Shown here piece by piece: positions 8,820-18,148 of a stretch of 62,628 nt of DNA. Origin of the DNA: an uncultured Alphaproteobacteria bacterium (lineage in GTDB: Bacteria > Pseudomonadota > Alphaproteobacteria > HIMB59 > GCA-002718135). A program made the position numbers and the translations under genes. The stretch lies in the NCBI GenBank assembly GCA_902580765.1, contig CACHLW010000007.1:1-62628 (forward strand), given 5' to 3'. The notes under the pieces were generated by a model. That model worked only from the letters and a program-made list of their open reading frames with translations, was not told the DNA's origin and ran no database searches. How positions within the stretch are numbered: position 1 is the stretch's first letter; each line of letters starts with the position of its first letter.

Positions 8820-9934
8820 TTAATTTTTTTTTCTATATCCATTACTATATGGATATAATCCATTGCATGACCTGATGGATTTTCTGTTACTTCCTCAAGA
8901 TAAGCATTATAAAATTGATCGACAATTTGATTTATTTCATTAGGATTTCTTTTTTCTAATGCTGTTTTAAATACAGTTTCTGACCAACTTCTCATTGTTG
9001 GTATTAATGTTTCAGCATATTCTCTTGATGACATAGTAGATTTATTTTTATTATAATGAACTTTAAAAGGGCAATCGGTAAACATAGTTTCGCATCTTTT
9101 AAGAATCAACCCAGATTTTGATATTTCTGAATTAGGGTCATCAAAAGGTTTTCTAAATTCTTCAACAGTTCTATAATGTTGAGTAAAAGTAGCATTAACA
9201 AATTCTTCATTAGTAATAATCCCATTTTGCTCTAAATTTTTCCAATGTTTAGTAAAATTATTAAACATGTTATGACCGCCAGTGTTACCTAAATATCGAC
9301 CCTTTTCATCTATTCCAAAATTTATACAAATAAACCTTCCGCCTGGAACTAATTCATTTGATCGATTTAATAAAATTGTTTCCCAATCTTTTAGAGCTTG
9401 GTTTTTAAATTGTTTTTTTTCTTTTTCATTTGAACCTACCATATGAACATGGTTATTTATCAAACATGGTCTTTCTGAAACATAGTGCATTGCAGTCGCA
9501 GAGAATCCTAAGGATAAACTATTATTAGACATCAATTGTTTATGAAAACCTGTACCACATCCGTGCACGAACACATTTTCAAATTTATTCTGGTAAGCAA
9601 AATTATCATTACCTTGCATTCCTTGCATCATTCTAAATAAAACTGAAAAGTCATTAGAAGCTAAATCAGTATACAACATTTCAATTTCTCTATTATCTCC
9701 AGATTTTTTTATTTTTTCAATAATATTAAACCACATTTCTTGACTTGTACCGCCATCAGCACTGCCAAAATCAGCTATTCTAAGTTTGTCAACTTTAGGA
9801 ATATTTTTAAAGGCCTCTTCAATTAATACTTCCATTTTATCTATAGCATTTTTTGCCCCAACAGTTTTTTGAGAGTAATAACCCTCACCTTTCATTGATA
9901 AAACAGATTGTGTATTTAGATTAGGTTTGTTCAT
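8816..9934 (-). CDS. SABATH-family SAM-dependent carboxyl methyltransferase
   Basis: A 372-aa protein resembling the SABATH family (Methyltransf_7), whose plant members methylate the carboxyl group of salicylate, jasmonate, indole-acetate and related acids. Visible signatures are the SAM-binding IADFGSADGGTS, the acidic loop YTDLASNDFSVLF, LGFSATAMHYVSERP (equivalent to the plant SSYSLHWLS region), and ELVPGGRFICINFG. No signal peptide is seen, so it should be cytosolic. It is convergent with the TRAP operon with 4 bases of overlap and co-directional with parC upstream. The substrate is unknown; a small carboxylic acid is an inference from the family. Confidence 0.82.
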   Translation of the reverse strand: MNKPNLNTQSVLSMKGEGYYSQKTVGAKNAIDKMEVLIEEAFKNIPKVDKLRIADFGSADGGTSQEMWFNIIEKIKKSGDNREIEMLYTDLASNDFSVLFRMMQGMQGNDNFAYQNKFENVFVHGCGTGFHKQLMSNNSLSLGFSATAMHYVSERPCLINNHVHMVGSNEKEKKQFKNQALKDWETILLNRSNELVPGGRFICINFGIDEKGRYLGNTGGHNMFNNFTKHWKNLEQNGIITNEEFVNATFTQHYRTVEEFRKPFDDPNSEISKSGLILKRCETMFTDCPFKVHYNKNKSTMSSREYAETLIPTMRSWSETVFKTALEKRNPNEINQIVDQFYNAYLEEVTENPSGHAMDYIHIVMDIEKKIN

Positions 9935-9956
9935 GTAATAATTTTAAACCTATTGA

Positions 9957-9983
9957 ATTATAATAAAAGTATTTATTAATCAA
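9957..9983 (-). promoter_or_regulatory. Putative promoter of the SABATH methyltransferase gene
   Basis: On the minus strand TTGATT (9978-9983) and TATAAT (9957-9962) are separated by 15 bases, with the ATG about 22 bases beyond. The -35 overlaps the end of parC. This would give the methyltransferase its own transcript rather than dependence on the long parC operon. The spacer is shorter than the usual 17, so the pairing is tentative. Confidence 0.4.
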
Positions 9984-12168
9984 ATTTAAGATTTTTATTA
10001 AAATATTTAGGGACTTTTTTTCCTGCCTGAGCTCTTTTTCCCATCCAAAAATCAACATCTTCTAACTTTCTATTCTTAGAGCCAGTGCTCCATTCTAATC
10101 CATCTTCAATAGTTAACTGAGTGACATCGGATAAAAAATCATCTTTCTTAATTTTAATTAATTGAACCCCTCCACCCTTTTGTAATTTTGGCAAAGCATC
10201 AATTTCAAAAATTAACATTTTTTGTAACTTTGTAACACAAGCTATGTGTTTTTTTGAAAGATTTAATACTTTAATAACTACATCATTATTTTTTAAATTA
10301 AATAATTGCTTACCTTTCTTTTGGTTTGTTACAAGAGTTTCAGTATTACTAATAAATCCTTTAGCGTTTTTGGATACAATTAAGAATTCTTGATCGATTG
10401 ATGAAAGTAATCCAGTAATTTTATCTTTAGGCATACTATCAACAAAATAAATAAATGATTTGGGGTTACTATTTCCACCTGGTAAAATATTTGGATCTAT
10501 CGTGTAAACTTTACCGGAAGAAACAAACAAAAGTATTTTTTGATTTGAATTTAAATTAACTGAAAATAGATTTTCTTTTTTTATTTTTTCAATTTCCTTT
10601 TCATCAGTTATCTCTTTAATTCTCTTGAGCTGAAAATCTTTATTAATGATAACGGTGAATTTTTCAATTTCTTTAAATTCATCAATACTAATATCAATAT
10701 CATTATTTTGTTCTGATGAAATTAAAGATTTTCTCTCCTTTATATCGATATCTAAATCACCCTTTATAAGATCTAATTCACTTACTATAAATTTATCTAA
10801 TGTTTTTTTATCTTTAATTAATTTATTAAGAAATTTTAATTCTTCATTTAATTTTTGGATTTCATCTTTAATATTTTTTTCATCAATCTTTCTTAGAGAT
10901 CCTAAACGCATACTTAAAATTGAATCACACTGTAAATCAGACAACTTGTATTTTTTTATTAATTCTTTTTTAGGATTATCCTTAGTTCTTATTATTTTTA
11001 TTATAGAATTTAAATTTTTAAAGACAATTTGATACCCCTTAAGAATTTCTAGTCTCTTTTTAATTTTTTCTATATTAAATTTGGATTTTCTTTTAATAGT
11101 AACTTTTCGATGTTCTAAAAAATTAGAAAGTATTTCAATAATTCCAATTTGTTTTGGTTCTATACCATCAATTAATACATTAAAATTACAAGAGTACTTT
11201 ATAGATAAGTCAGTTAATTTAAAACATAAGCTTATTAATTTTTCTGCATCAATATTTCTGGTCTTTGGTTTTAAGACTATTCTAATATTTTCATCAGACT
11301 CATCAACAACATCATCAAGAGGTAATTTTTTATTATTTATATTATTAGCAAGTTGCTCGATTATCTTAACTTTATTAACTTGATATGGAATTTCAGTAAT
11401 AATGATTTGATACAAACCATTTTTTAATTCTTCTATTTGGTATTTAGCATTAATATTGAACGAGCCCTTGCCATTCTTATAAATTTGCTTTTTTTCATTA
11501 CTGTCTAAAATTATTTCACCACCTGTAGGAAGATCTGGTCCATTAATAATTTTTAAAATTTCAGTTAGGGAAGCTTTATCTTTTTTTATTATTAATTTTA
11601 ATGCATCAATTAATTCAACAATATTATGAGGAGGAATGTTTGTGGCCATGCCTACAGCTATTCCCATTGCTCCATTAATTAAAATATTAGGAAGCTGAGA
11701 TGGTAGAACCACAGGTTCTAAATTTTGACCATCATAATTATCTTTAAAATCTACAGAATTTTCTTCGATACCATCAAAAAAATAATTTGTATAATCTTGT
11801 AATCTTGCCTCGGTGTATCGCATTGCTGCAGGATTATCACCATCAATATTTCCAAAATTACCCTGGCCATCAACTAATGTAATTCTTGTAGAAAAATCCT
11901 GCGCCATCCTTACCAAACTATCATAAATTGCTTGATCACCATGCGGATGAAATTTACCCATCACATCACCAACAATTCTTGCACATTTTTTATAACTTGA
12001 ACTTTTGAAAAGTTTTAGTTGATACATTGAATAAATTATTCTGCGATGAACAGGTTTTAATCCATCTCTCACATCAGGTAATGACCTTGAAACAATAGTT
12101 GATATTGCATAAGAAAGATACTTTTCACTAAGTATAGTATCTAGTTTAGACTCAATTATTTTGTTCAT
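9976..12168 (-). CDS. parC: DNA topoisomerase IV subunit A
   Basis: ATP-dependent decatenation of replicated chromosomes together with ParE. The 730-aa protein opens with LSYAISTIVSRSLPDVRDGLKPVHRRIIYSM-like sequence typical of ParC/GyrA. It carries the active-site tyrosine in AAMRYTEARL and the SSYKKCARIVGDVMGKFHPH region. The C-terminal beta-pinwheel is short, as in alphaproteobacterial ParC, with a GKQLFNLKNND-type repeat. It closes the conserved lepB-rnc-era-recO-parC string and overlaps recO by 17 bases. Confidence 0.96.
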   Translation of the reverse strand: MNKIIESKLDTILSEKYLSYAISTIVSRSLPDVRDGLKPVHRRIIYSMYQLKLFKSSSYKKCARIVGDVMGKFHPHGDQAIYDSLVRMAQDFSTRITLVDGQGNFGNIDGDNPAAMRYTEARLQDYTNYFFDGIEENSVDFKDNYDGQNLEPVVLPSQLPNILINGAMGIAVGMATNIPPHNIVELIDALKLIIKKDKASLTEILKIINGPDLPTGGEIILDSNEKKQIYKNGKGSFNINAKYQIEELKNGLYQIIITEIPYQVNKVKIIEQLANNINNKKLPLDDVVDESDENIRIVLKPKTRNIDAEKLISLCFKLTDLSIKYSCNFNVLIDGIEPKQIGIIEILSNFLEHRKVTIKRKSKFNIEKIKKRLEILKGYQIVFKNLNSIIKIIRTKDNPKKELIKKYKLSDLQCDSILSMRLGSLRKIDEKNIKDEIQKLNEELKFLNKLIKDKKTLDKFIVSELDLIKGDLDIDIKERKSLISSEQNNDIDISIDEFKEIEKFTVIINKDFQLKRIKEITDEKEIEKIKKENLFSVNLNSNQKILLFVSSGKVYTIDPNILPGGNSNPKSFIYFVDSMPKDKITGLLSSIDQEFLIVSKNAKGFISNTETLVTNQKKGKQLFNLKNNDVVIKVLNLSKKHIACVTKLQKMLIFEIDALPKLQKGGGVQLIKIKKDDFLSDVTQLTIEDGLEWSTGSKNRKLEDVDFWMGKRAQAGKKVPKYFNKNLKFD

Positions 12169-12868
12169 TCTTTTCTAAAAAACTGATTATATTTTTCTTA
12201 AATAAAATATACTGATTTGGCAATTTATGATTTAAATTTGACAAATGATTTTTAATAAAAATAATTTCAAAAATTTTAAAAAAATTATTTAAAGAGTTAT
12301 AATCGAATGCAATATTTGAATTACTGACAAAAAGATGGTGAGGAAAATCAATAGTATAGTTTGAGTAATTTTCTTTAAATTCTAAAGTATCTGTATCAAA
12401 ATATTTTAATCTATTATTGTTTACATAATCTAATTCGTATCCAATATATTTAAGTAAATCAAATAAGTAGATACAAAAGAAATTTAACCATTTTTTTTTA
12501 CTAATCATAATTTCTAAAAACTCTTTAGAAATTTTATATATTTGGTTTATTTTTTGTCCTTCAATTACTGAGGCATTAATTAAAGATACAACTGAAAGTA
12601 GGCAGCTTAGTTTATATTTATCATTAATAACACTTGATAAATAAGGTTTTGATAATTCAGCTTTTATTGATGGTGGACGATTACCAATGTATGTTACATC
12701 TAAATTTAAAAAAAAACCAAGTTGCATTATATTTTTCTTATTTTTTGAAAGTCCCCCGTATACAATTCCTGAGAATACTTCATCCGTATCTGATAAAAAT
12801 TTAATTAATAGATCATTATCTTTGAAAACTTTTGAATGTATAAGTATTCCGTTAAATTTTTTTTGCAT
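12152..12868 (-). CDS. recO: DNA repair protein RecO
   Basis: Loads RecA on SSB-coated single-stranded DNA with RecR. The 238-aa protein has an N-terminal OB-fold typical of RecO (GILIHSKVFKDNDLLIKFLS, GIVYGGLSKNKK). The helical C-terminal part is divergent and I see no CxxC zinc cluster of the kind found in many RecO proteins. Identification rests on the N-terminal motifs and the position between era and parC, the standard alphaproteobacterial location. It overlaps era by 17 bases and parC by 17 bases. Confidence 0.88.
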   Translation of the reverse strand: MQKKFNGILIHSKVFKDNDLLIKFLSDTDEVFSGIVYGGLSKNKKNIMQLGFFLNLDVTYIGNRPPSIKAELSKPYLSSVINDKYKLSCLLSVVSLINASVIEGQKINQIYKISKEFLEIMISKKKWLNFFCIYLFDLLKYIGYELDYVNNNRLKYFDTDTLEFKENYSNYTIDFPHHLFVSNSNIAFDYNSLNNFFKIFEIIFIKNHLSNLNHKLPNQYILFKKNIISFLEKNEQNN

Positions 12869-13709
12869 CGGATGATATAATATTGATATAAAGATGAGTT
12901 TTTACATCTAAAATATTAGAAATTTCTTTTTGACTTTTTATTCTAATATCTTTTATTTTAGATCCTTTCCTGCCCAATAATATTTTTTTGTATCTATCAT
13001 TTTTAATAATAATATCTTGTTTTATTTTTAGCTGTCCATTTTTCAAAAATTTAAAAGTTTTATTAGTTACTTCTATATTATATGGAATTTCTTTATGAAT
13101 TAATGATAGTACTTCATTTCTTGTACATTCATTGGTGATAAAAATATCATCTTTGTCTGTGATTTCATCATTCTTATATAACCACCTCCCATATTTTGAT
13201 TTTTGTAAAAGATAATCAATTAAATTTTCAAAACCTAATTTTTTTTTAGCTGATATGTTAAAAAATTTCTCTATATTATATTTTTCTGTAATTAATTTTA
13301 TATACTTAAGTAAATTTTCAGCTTTTATTAAATCGGTTTTATTAAAAATAATTGAGATATTCTTTTTTAATTCATAAAGTTTAGGAAAGTCATTTTTTAA
13401 ATCATTCAATTCAATCCTTTTTGAATCAATTAAATACAAAATAATATCTGATTGATTTAAACCTTCCCATAAATTTTTCTTCAATTTAGTTTTTTGAGAT
13501 TTATTATCTCTAAGAAAGCTGATACCAGGTGTATCATATAGAATTAGTTGAGTATTTTTAATATTAACAATACCAATTACAAAATCTTCAGTAGTATTAA
13601 TTTTTTTGTTTGTTATTGAAATTTTCTCACCGACTAGGTTATTTAATAGAGTTGATTTGCCCGCATTAGTCTTACCGACAAGACTAATTTTTAATATTTT
13701 TCTTTTCAT
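12852..13709 (-). CDS. era: GTPase Era
   Basis: Essential GTPase that binds 16S rRNA near its 3' end and assists 30S maturation. The 285-aa protein has G1 GKTNAGKSTLLN, G3 DTPG, G4 NKTD, and a C-terminal KH domain with LLGRKGSKIKDIR. It is a little shorter than the usual 300 aa. Its start lies 26 bases inside rnc, so the two are translationally coupled. RNase III and Era act in related rRNA processing steps. Confidence 0.96.
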   Translation of the reverse strand: MKRKILKISLVGKTNAGKSTLLNNLVGEKISITNKKINTTEDFVIGIVNIKNTQLILYDTPGISFLRDNKSQKTKLKKNLWEGLNQSDIILYLIDSKRIELNDLKNDFPKLYELKKNISIIFNKTDLIKAENLLKYIKLITEKYNIEKFFNISAKKKLGFENLIDYLLQKSKYGRWLYKNDEITDKDDIFITNECTRNEVLSLIHKEIPYNIEVTNKTFKFLKNGQLKIKQDIIIKNDRYKKILLGRKGSKIKDIRIKSQKEISNILDVKTHLYINIISSDAKKI

Positions 13710-14391
13710 TAATTTTTTTTAATGCAATTTCTGCTGCATTTCTCTCTGCATCTCTTATTGAAGAACCTTTTGAATTAATCTTATTTAAATTTACCACTTT
13801 AACTGAAACGGTGAATGTGGGTGAGTGAGGTGGCCCTTCTTTTTTGATTAATTTATATTCAGGAAGTTTTTTATAAAGTTGTTGTGATATTTCTTGTAAT
13901 AAAGTTTTTGGATCTAAGGTTTTAGAAACTTCAATATCTAGATGTTTTGACCAAAATTTACTTATAAAATCAAATGAAGAATTATATCCTCCATCTATAA
14001 ATATTGCTCCAATTAATGATTCAACTGAATCTGAAAAAATTGAATTTAACATTTTATTATTTTTTTTCTTAAAATTATATTGAAGCACATCTTCTATTTG
14101 CAATTCTTGAGAAATTTTAAACAAAAATTTTTTTTGAACTAAATAAGAATATTTTTTAGATAAATCACCTTCATTAAACTTTTTATATTTTGAAAATAAT
14201 AAATTTGCTATTATTAATCCTAGCACTCGGTCTCCTAAAAATTCAAATCTTTCAAATTCATTTATTGTAATTTTTTTTTCATTTTCTAAATAGAAACTTG
14301 GATGAGTTAAGGATTGAATTAACAATTTGCTATTTTTAAACTTATAATTTATTTTTTTTTCAAATAATTTGATTTTTTTACTATCTATCAT
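13684..14391 (-). CDS. rnc: Ribonuclease III
   Basis: Cleaves double-stranded RNA in rRNA precursors and regulatory RNAs. The 235-aa protein shows the catalytic signature FERFEFLGDRVLGLIIANLL and the second acidic cluster SDSVESLIGAIFIDGGY, followed by a double-stranded RNA binding domain (PEYKLIKKEGPPHSPTFTV). Its start overlaps the lepB stop by 4 bases. The lepB-rnc-era order is conserved across proteobacteria. Confidence 0.97.
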   Translation of the reverse strand: MIDSKKIKLFEKKINYKFKNSKLLIQSLTHPSFYLENEKKITINEFERFEFLGDRVLGLIIANLLFSKYKKFNEGDLSKKYSYLVQKKFLFKISQELQIEDVLQYNFKKKNNKMLNSIFSDSVESLIGAIFIDGGYNSSFDFISKFWSKHLDIEVSKTLDPKTLLQEISQQLYKKLPEYKLIKKEGPPHSPTFTVSVKVVNLNKINSKGSSIRDAERNAAEIALKKINEKKNIKN

Positions 14392-15134
14392 TGAATTTTT
14401 TGAAAAATTCTTTCATATCTAATTGAATTAGGCCATTTCCATATCTGTAAAAATCTTGCATTTTCCAAAGAAAAGAAAATAAACTGCGCTTTACCAACTA
14501 AATTTTCATAAGGAATGAATCCAACTGTACTTATAAATCTACTATCTTGTGAATTATCTCTATTATCACCCATTACAAAGAAATGATTTTCTGGTACATT
14601 AAATAACTGAGTATTATCTGCTATACCATTATCTGTGATATCAAGAATATTAATTTCTTTGTTAAAAAAATATTCATTATACATTCTAACTCTTTTGTTA
14701 CTCGTTTTGTTATCTGTATCTATAAAATCATTTAGTTTTTTTCTTAGAATTTCTGATCTATTAATAAAAATAATACCATTTTTAATTTCTATTTTATCAC
14801 CAGGCAAACCAATAACTCTTTTAATATAATCAGTTCTATTATTTTCAGGAGTTTTAAAAACTACTACATCGCCTCTCTCAGGTGTGTTTGAAAATATTTT
14901 ACCGGGTATTAAAGGTATGGAAAATGGAAGAGAGTGTTTTGAAAAACCATATGAATATTTTGAAACAAAAATAAAATCTCCTACAAGAAGATTTGGCTTC
15001 ATTGATCCTGAAGGTATATTAAACGGTTCAAATATAAATGATCTAATTAATAAAGCTATAAAGATTGCTATAAATATTGATTTTAAATTACCAAAAAAAC
15101 TATTTTTTTTACCTTTAGTCATAGATTGTAACAT
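14388..15134 (-). CDS. lepB: Signal peptidase I
   Basis: Membrane protease that removes Sec signal peptides. One N-terminal membrane segment (FIAIFIALLIRSFIF) precedes the nucleophile serine in NIPSGSMKPNLLVGD. The general-base lysine lies in DYIKRVIGLPGD, and the MGDNRDNSQDSRF box follows. At 248 aa it is the usual alphaproteobacterial size. The start given overlaps acpS by 20 bases; an in-frame ATG at 15122 (MTKGKKNSF) is an equally good start. Confidence 0.95.
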   Translation of the reverse strand: MLQSMTKGKKNSFFGNLKSIFIAIFIALLIRSFIFEPFNIPSGSMKPNLLVGDFIFVSKYSYGFSKHSLPFSIPLIPGKIFSNTPERGDVVVFKTPENNRTDYIKRVIGLPGDKIEIKNGIIFINRSEILRKKLNDFIDTDNKTSNKRVRMYNEYFFNKEINILDITDNGIADNTQLFNVPENHFFVMGDNRDNSQDSRFISTVGFIPYENLVGKAQFIFFSLENARFLQIWKWPNSIRYERIFQKIQ

Positions 15135-15501
15135 TTGCTATTGCGTATTTTTTTTCATCAGAAAGCGATACTTCGACTTTTGTATTCGAAGTTTTATTAA
15201 TAGTTTTAAAAATTTCTTTTGCATTACCATGAAGTTTAATAAATGGTTTACCAAATTGGTTGTTTTTGACTTCAATATCTTTCCAAAATACGCCTCTTGC
15301 TAAGCCCGTGCCTAAAGCTTTAGCACAAGCTTCTTTAGCTGCATATCTTTTTGCGTATGATTCTACTGAATTTTTTCTTTTCTCTGATCTTTCGATCTCT
15401 GAAAAACTAAAACATCTTTTTTTAAATCTGTTTCCATATTTATCAATTACTTTTCTTATTCTATTTATATCAATAATGTCTATTCCATTTCCATAAATCA
15501 T
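15115..15501 (-). CDS. acpS: Holo-[acyl-carrier-protein] synthase
   Basis: Transfers 4'-phosphopantetheine from CoA to acyl carrier protein. The 128-aa protein has the magnesium-binding GIDIIDINRI motif and KRYAAKEACAKALGTG, both diagnostic. It begins two bases after the rsh stop. In many alphaproteobacteria pdxJ lies just before acpS; here it does not. Confidence 0.96.
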   Translation of the reverse strand: MIYGNGIDIIDINRIRKVIDKYGNRFKKRCFSFSEIERSEKRKNSVESYAKRYAAKEACAKALGTGLARGVFWKDIEVKNNQFGKPFIKLHGNAKEIFKTINKTSNTKVEVSLSDEKKYAIANVTIYD

Positions 15502-15503
15502 TT

Positions 15504-17627
15504 TTAACCTTTCAATCTCTCTAAGGAAGATACTTCTTTTTCCATTCTTAATGCTGCAATAATATTTTGTAAATGATTAGCATCTCTAACCTCAATATCT
15601 ATTATAATTTCAAAAAAATCTGATTTCCTAACTGAAAAAAGAATATTTGAAATGTTTCCATTATTTTTTGCAATAACAGTTGTAACTTTTCCTAAACTTC
15701 CAGGTTTATTAAATAAAACAACAACGATTCTTGCATTAGATACGGTTTCTAAATTATTTTGATTATCCCATGAAATATTTAACCATCTATCCGGAGCATC
15801 TTGATATGAAGTAAGAGTGTCACAATCAAGTGTATGAACAGCAACTCCTATTCCAGCAGTTACTATACCAACTATACTATCTCCTTTTAATGGCGAACAA
15901 CATCCTGCAAGATGATAAGACATTCCAGCAGTCAAGCCTTTTAACTTAATTGGATTTTGAATATTTTTATTAAATTTAGAAACTGGAATATAATTATATT
16001 CAGGATAGATTTTTTTAATTACAGAGAGGGCTGTAATTTCTCCAGAGCCTATAGAGGCGTAAAGATCCTCTATTGATTTATAATTAAAATCATTGAGTAT
16101 TTTTTGCTCAATATTGTTATTAAATTCATAATTTTCTTTTTGAAAATAATTTACTAATATTTCTCTACCAAAAATTATATGCTCTTCTCTCTTTTTAAAT
16201 CTAGAAAATCTTTTTAGTTGAGATTTAACTTTTGTTGTTACCGCAAATCTCTGCCATAAAGGAGATGGTTGTGAGGTTTCTGATGTAATAATTTCTATTT
16301 GATCACCATTATTTAAAATAGTTTTTAATGGTTGTAGCTTATCATTTATTTTAGCTGCAACACATTTATCACCAATTTGACTATGTATAGCATAGGCAAA
16401 ATCTATAGGAGTAGCATTTTTAGGTAATTCTATAAGATCACCTTTAGGAGTAAAAACAAAAATATCATTCTGAAAAACTTTTAATTTTGAATTTTGAATC
16501 AATTCATCTTGGGTTAATGAAGAATTCATTGAATCTACTAAATCATAAACCCACTTATATTCTCTTGCATCCTTTTCTTTTATTTTTTTTGGATCTTTAT
16601 ACTTCCAATGTGATGCAACGCCAAAATGAGCAATTTGATCCATAATATTTGAACGAAATTGAATTTCAATTTTTTTATTTTTTGGCCCCATAACTGATGT
16701 ATGTAAAGCTCTATATCCGTTTGATTTAGGGGCAGATATAAAATCTTTAAACCTTCCTTGAATGTAAGGATATTGTCTATGAATTATACCTAAGCATCTA
16801 TAACATTCTCTTGTTGAATTTGTTATTACTCTAAATGCCATAATGTCAGAAAGTTGCTCAAATGATATATTTTTATTTTTAATCTTATTCCATATTGAAT
16901 ATGGAGATTTTATTCTACCTTCAACTTTACAAAATAAGTCTTCTTGAAAAAAAATATTCTTTAATTCATATCTAATTTCATCAACAACATTATCATCTTT
17001 TGATTTTAAATATTCTAATCTTTCAATAATTGTTTTTTTTGCATCGGGATTGATTACTTCAAATGAAATATCTTCTAATTCATCTTGCCACTCTTTCATA
17101 CCTAATCGTTGAGCTAGAGGAGCAAATACCTCTAATGTTTCTAAAGCTATTTTAGTTTTTTTATTTCCATCTTTTATAAATTCAATAGTTCTCATGTTGT
17201 GTAATCTATCAGCTAATTTTACTAGGATCACTCTTAAGTCTTTTGTTGTAGCTAATATTAATTTTTTGTAATTTTCTCCAAATTTTTGATTATTAACCTT
17301 TAATGAGTATTTATTTATTTTTGTTAAACCATCAACAAGCTCAACTATTTGATTTCCAAAATTTTTATCAATTTCTTTGATATTTAAATTTGTATCTTCC
17401 AAAGTATCATGGAGCAAACCTGCCACGATAGAGTCAGCATCTAGTTTTATAGAGGTTAAAATTTTTGCAACCTCTAAAGGATGAATTATAAATGGGTCAC
17501 CTGATTTTCGAAGTTGATCACTGTGGGCTTCTTCACTTAATTTAAACGCGTGTATTACTTTATTTTTTTCTTCAGTATTAAGATATGATGTTATTAATTC
17601 TAATTCTTTATGAATTTCTTTAGTCAT
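15504..17627 (-). CDS. rsh: Bifunctional (p)ppGpp synthetase/hydrolase (RSH)
   Basis: Makes and degrades the stringent-response alarmone ppGpp. The 707-aa protein contains the HD hydrolase domain (HDTLEDTNLNIKEID, with histidines upstream in HPLEVAKI), a nucleotidyl-transferase synthetase domain (SDIMAFRVITNS, NGYRALHTSVMG), a TGS domain (VFTPKGDLIELPKNATPIDF) and a C-terminal ACT domain. Retention of the HD residues suggests a bifunctional enzyme, as usual for the single alphaproteobacterial RSH. It follows rpoZ, its conserved neighbour, after a 51-base AT-rich gap. Confidence 0.95.
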   Translation of the reverse strand: MTKEIHKELELITSYLNTEEKNKVIHAFKLSEEAHSDQLRKSGDPFIIHPLEVAKILTSIKLDADSIVAGLLHDTLEDTNLNIKEIDKNFGNQIVELVDGLTKINKYSLKVNNQKFGENYKKLILATTKDLRVILVKLADRLHNMRTIEFIKDGNKKTKIALETLEVFAPLAQRLGMKEWQDELEDISFEVINPDAKKTIIERLEYLKSKDDNVVDEIRYELKNIFFQEDLFCKVEGRIKSPYSIWNKIKNKNISFEQLSDIMAFRVITNSTRECYRCLGIIHRQYPYIQGRFKDFISAPKSNGYRALHTSVMGPKNKKIEIQFRSNIMDQIAHFGVASHWKYKDPKKIKEKDAREYKWVYDLVDSMNSSLTQDELIQNSKLKVFQNDIFVFTPKGDLIELPKNATPIDFAYAIHSQIGDKCVAAKINDKLQPLKTILNNGDQIEIITSETSQPSPLWQRFAVTTKVKSQLKRFSRFKKREEHIIFGREILVNYFQKENYEFNNNIEQKILNDFNYKSIEDLYASIGSGEITALSVIKKIYPEYNYIPVSKFNKNIQNPIKLKGLTAGMSYHLAGCCSPLKGDSIVGIVTAGIGVAVHTLDCDTLTSYQDAPDRWLNISWDNQNNLETVSNARIVVVLFNKPGSLGKVTTVIAKNNGNISNILFSVRKSDFFEIIIDIEVRDANHLQNIIAALRMEKEVSSLERLKG

Positions 17628-17678
17628 AAATAATTTTAAATTGTTTAAATAAGTTAAAAATTAATTTTTTTATTAACT

Positions 17679-18110
17679 TTAAGTCTTATCTTCATCTGAT
17701 GAAATTTCTAAGTTATCTTGTGAAGTTTCAGTAGATGTTTCTTCCATAGATATATCATCATTTACGTTATCATGATTCAATACTTCTTCATTTTGTTGAA
17801 CTTCTTCAGTGATTGCCTCATTTAACTCAGATTGACTTTCTTCACTATTATCTTCTATTTCATTTATTTCTTCGTCTTCACTAAATGTGTTAGTTTGATA
17901 CTCTTCAATTAAATCATTTTTTAATCTATCTTTTGAAAGGGTTTCCTCCGCTATCTCTCTGAGAGCTATTACAGTATTTTTATCATTATCAATTTCTACG
18001 GTAGGGTTTTCTCCAGAATGCAATTTCCTGGCTCTATTGGATGCTACTAAAACTAACTCAAATCTACTTGGAAATTTATCTATACAATCTTCAACAGTTA
18101 TTCTTGCCAT
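17679..18110 (-). CDS. rpoZ: RNA polymerase omega subunit with long acidic tail
   Basis: Small RNA polymerase subunit that helps assemble beta-prime. I start at the ATG giving [12 protein letters not shown], the near-universal N-terminus; a start 21 bases upstream adds an unlikely MITISRF. The conserved core (MARITVEDC...[26 protein letters not shown]) ends near residue 62. About 80 residues of strongly acidic, Glu/Asp/Ser/Asn-rich sequence follow ([20 protein letters not shown]), so the protein is 143 aa rather than the 90-130 usual in the family. Its position between smpB and rsh is conserved. Confidence 0.93.
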   Translation of the reverse strand: MARITVEDCIDKFPSRFELVLVASNRARKLHSGENPTVEIDNDKNTVIALREIAEETLSKDRLKNDLIEEYQTNTFSEDEEINEIEDNSEESQSELNEAITEEVQQNEEVLNHDNVNDDISMEETSTETSQDNLEISSDEDKT

Positions 18111-18148
18111 GAAACGGCTTATAGTGATCAAATTTTAAAAGTAAACAA

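Noticed and set aside
17653-17677. AT-only inverted repeat between rpoZ and rsh as a terminator
   Set aside because: Made of A and T runs with mismatches; such symmetry is expected by chance at this composition, and the flanking genes look cotranscribed.
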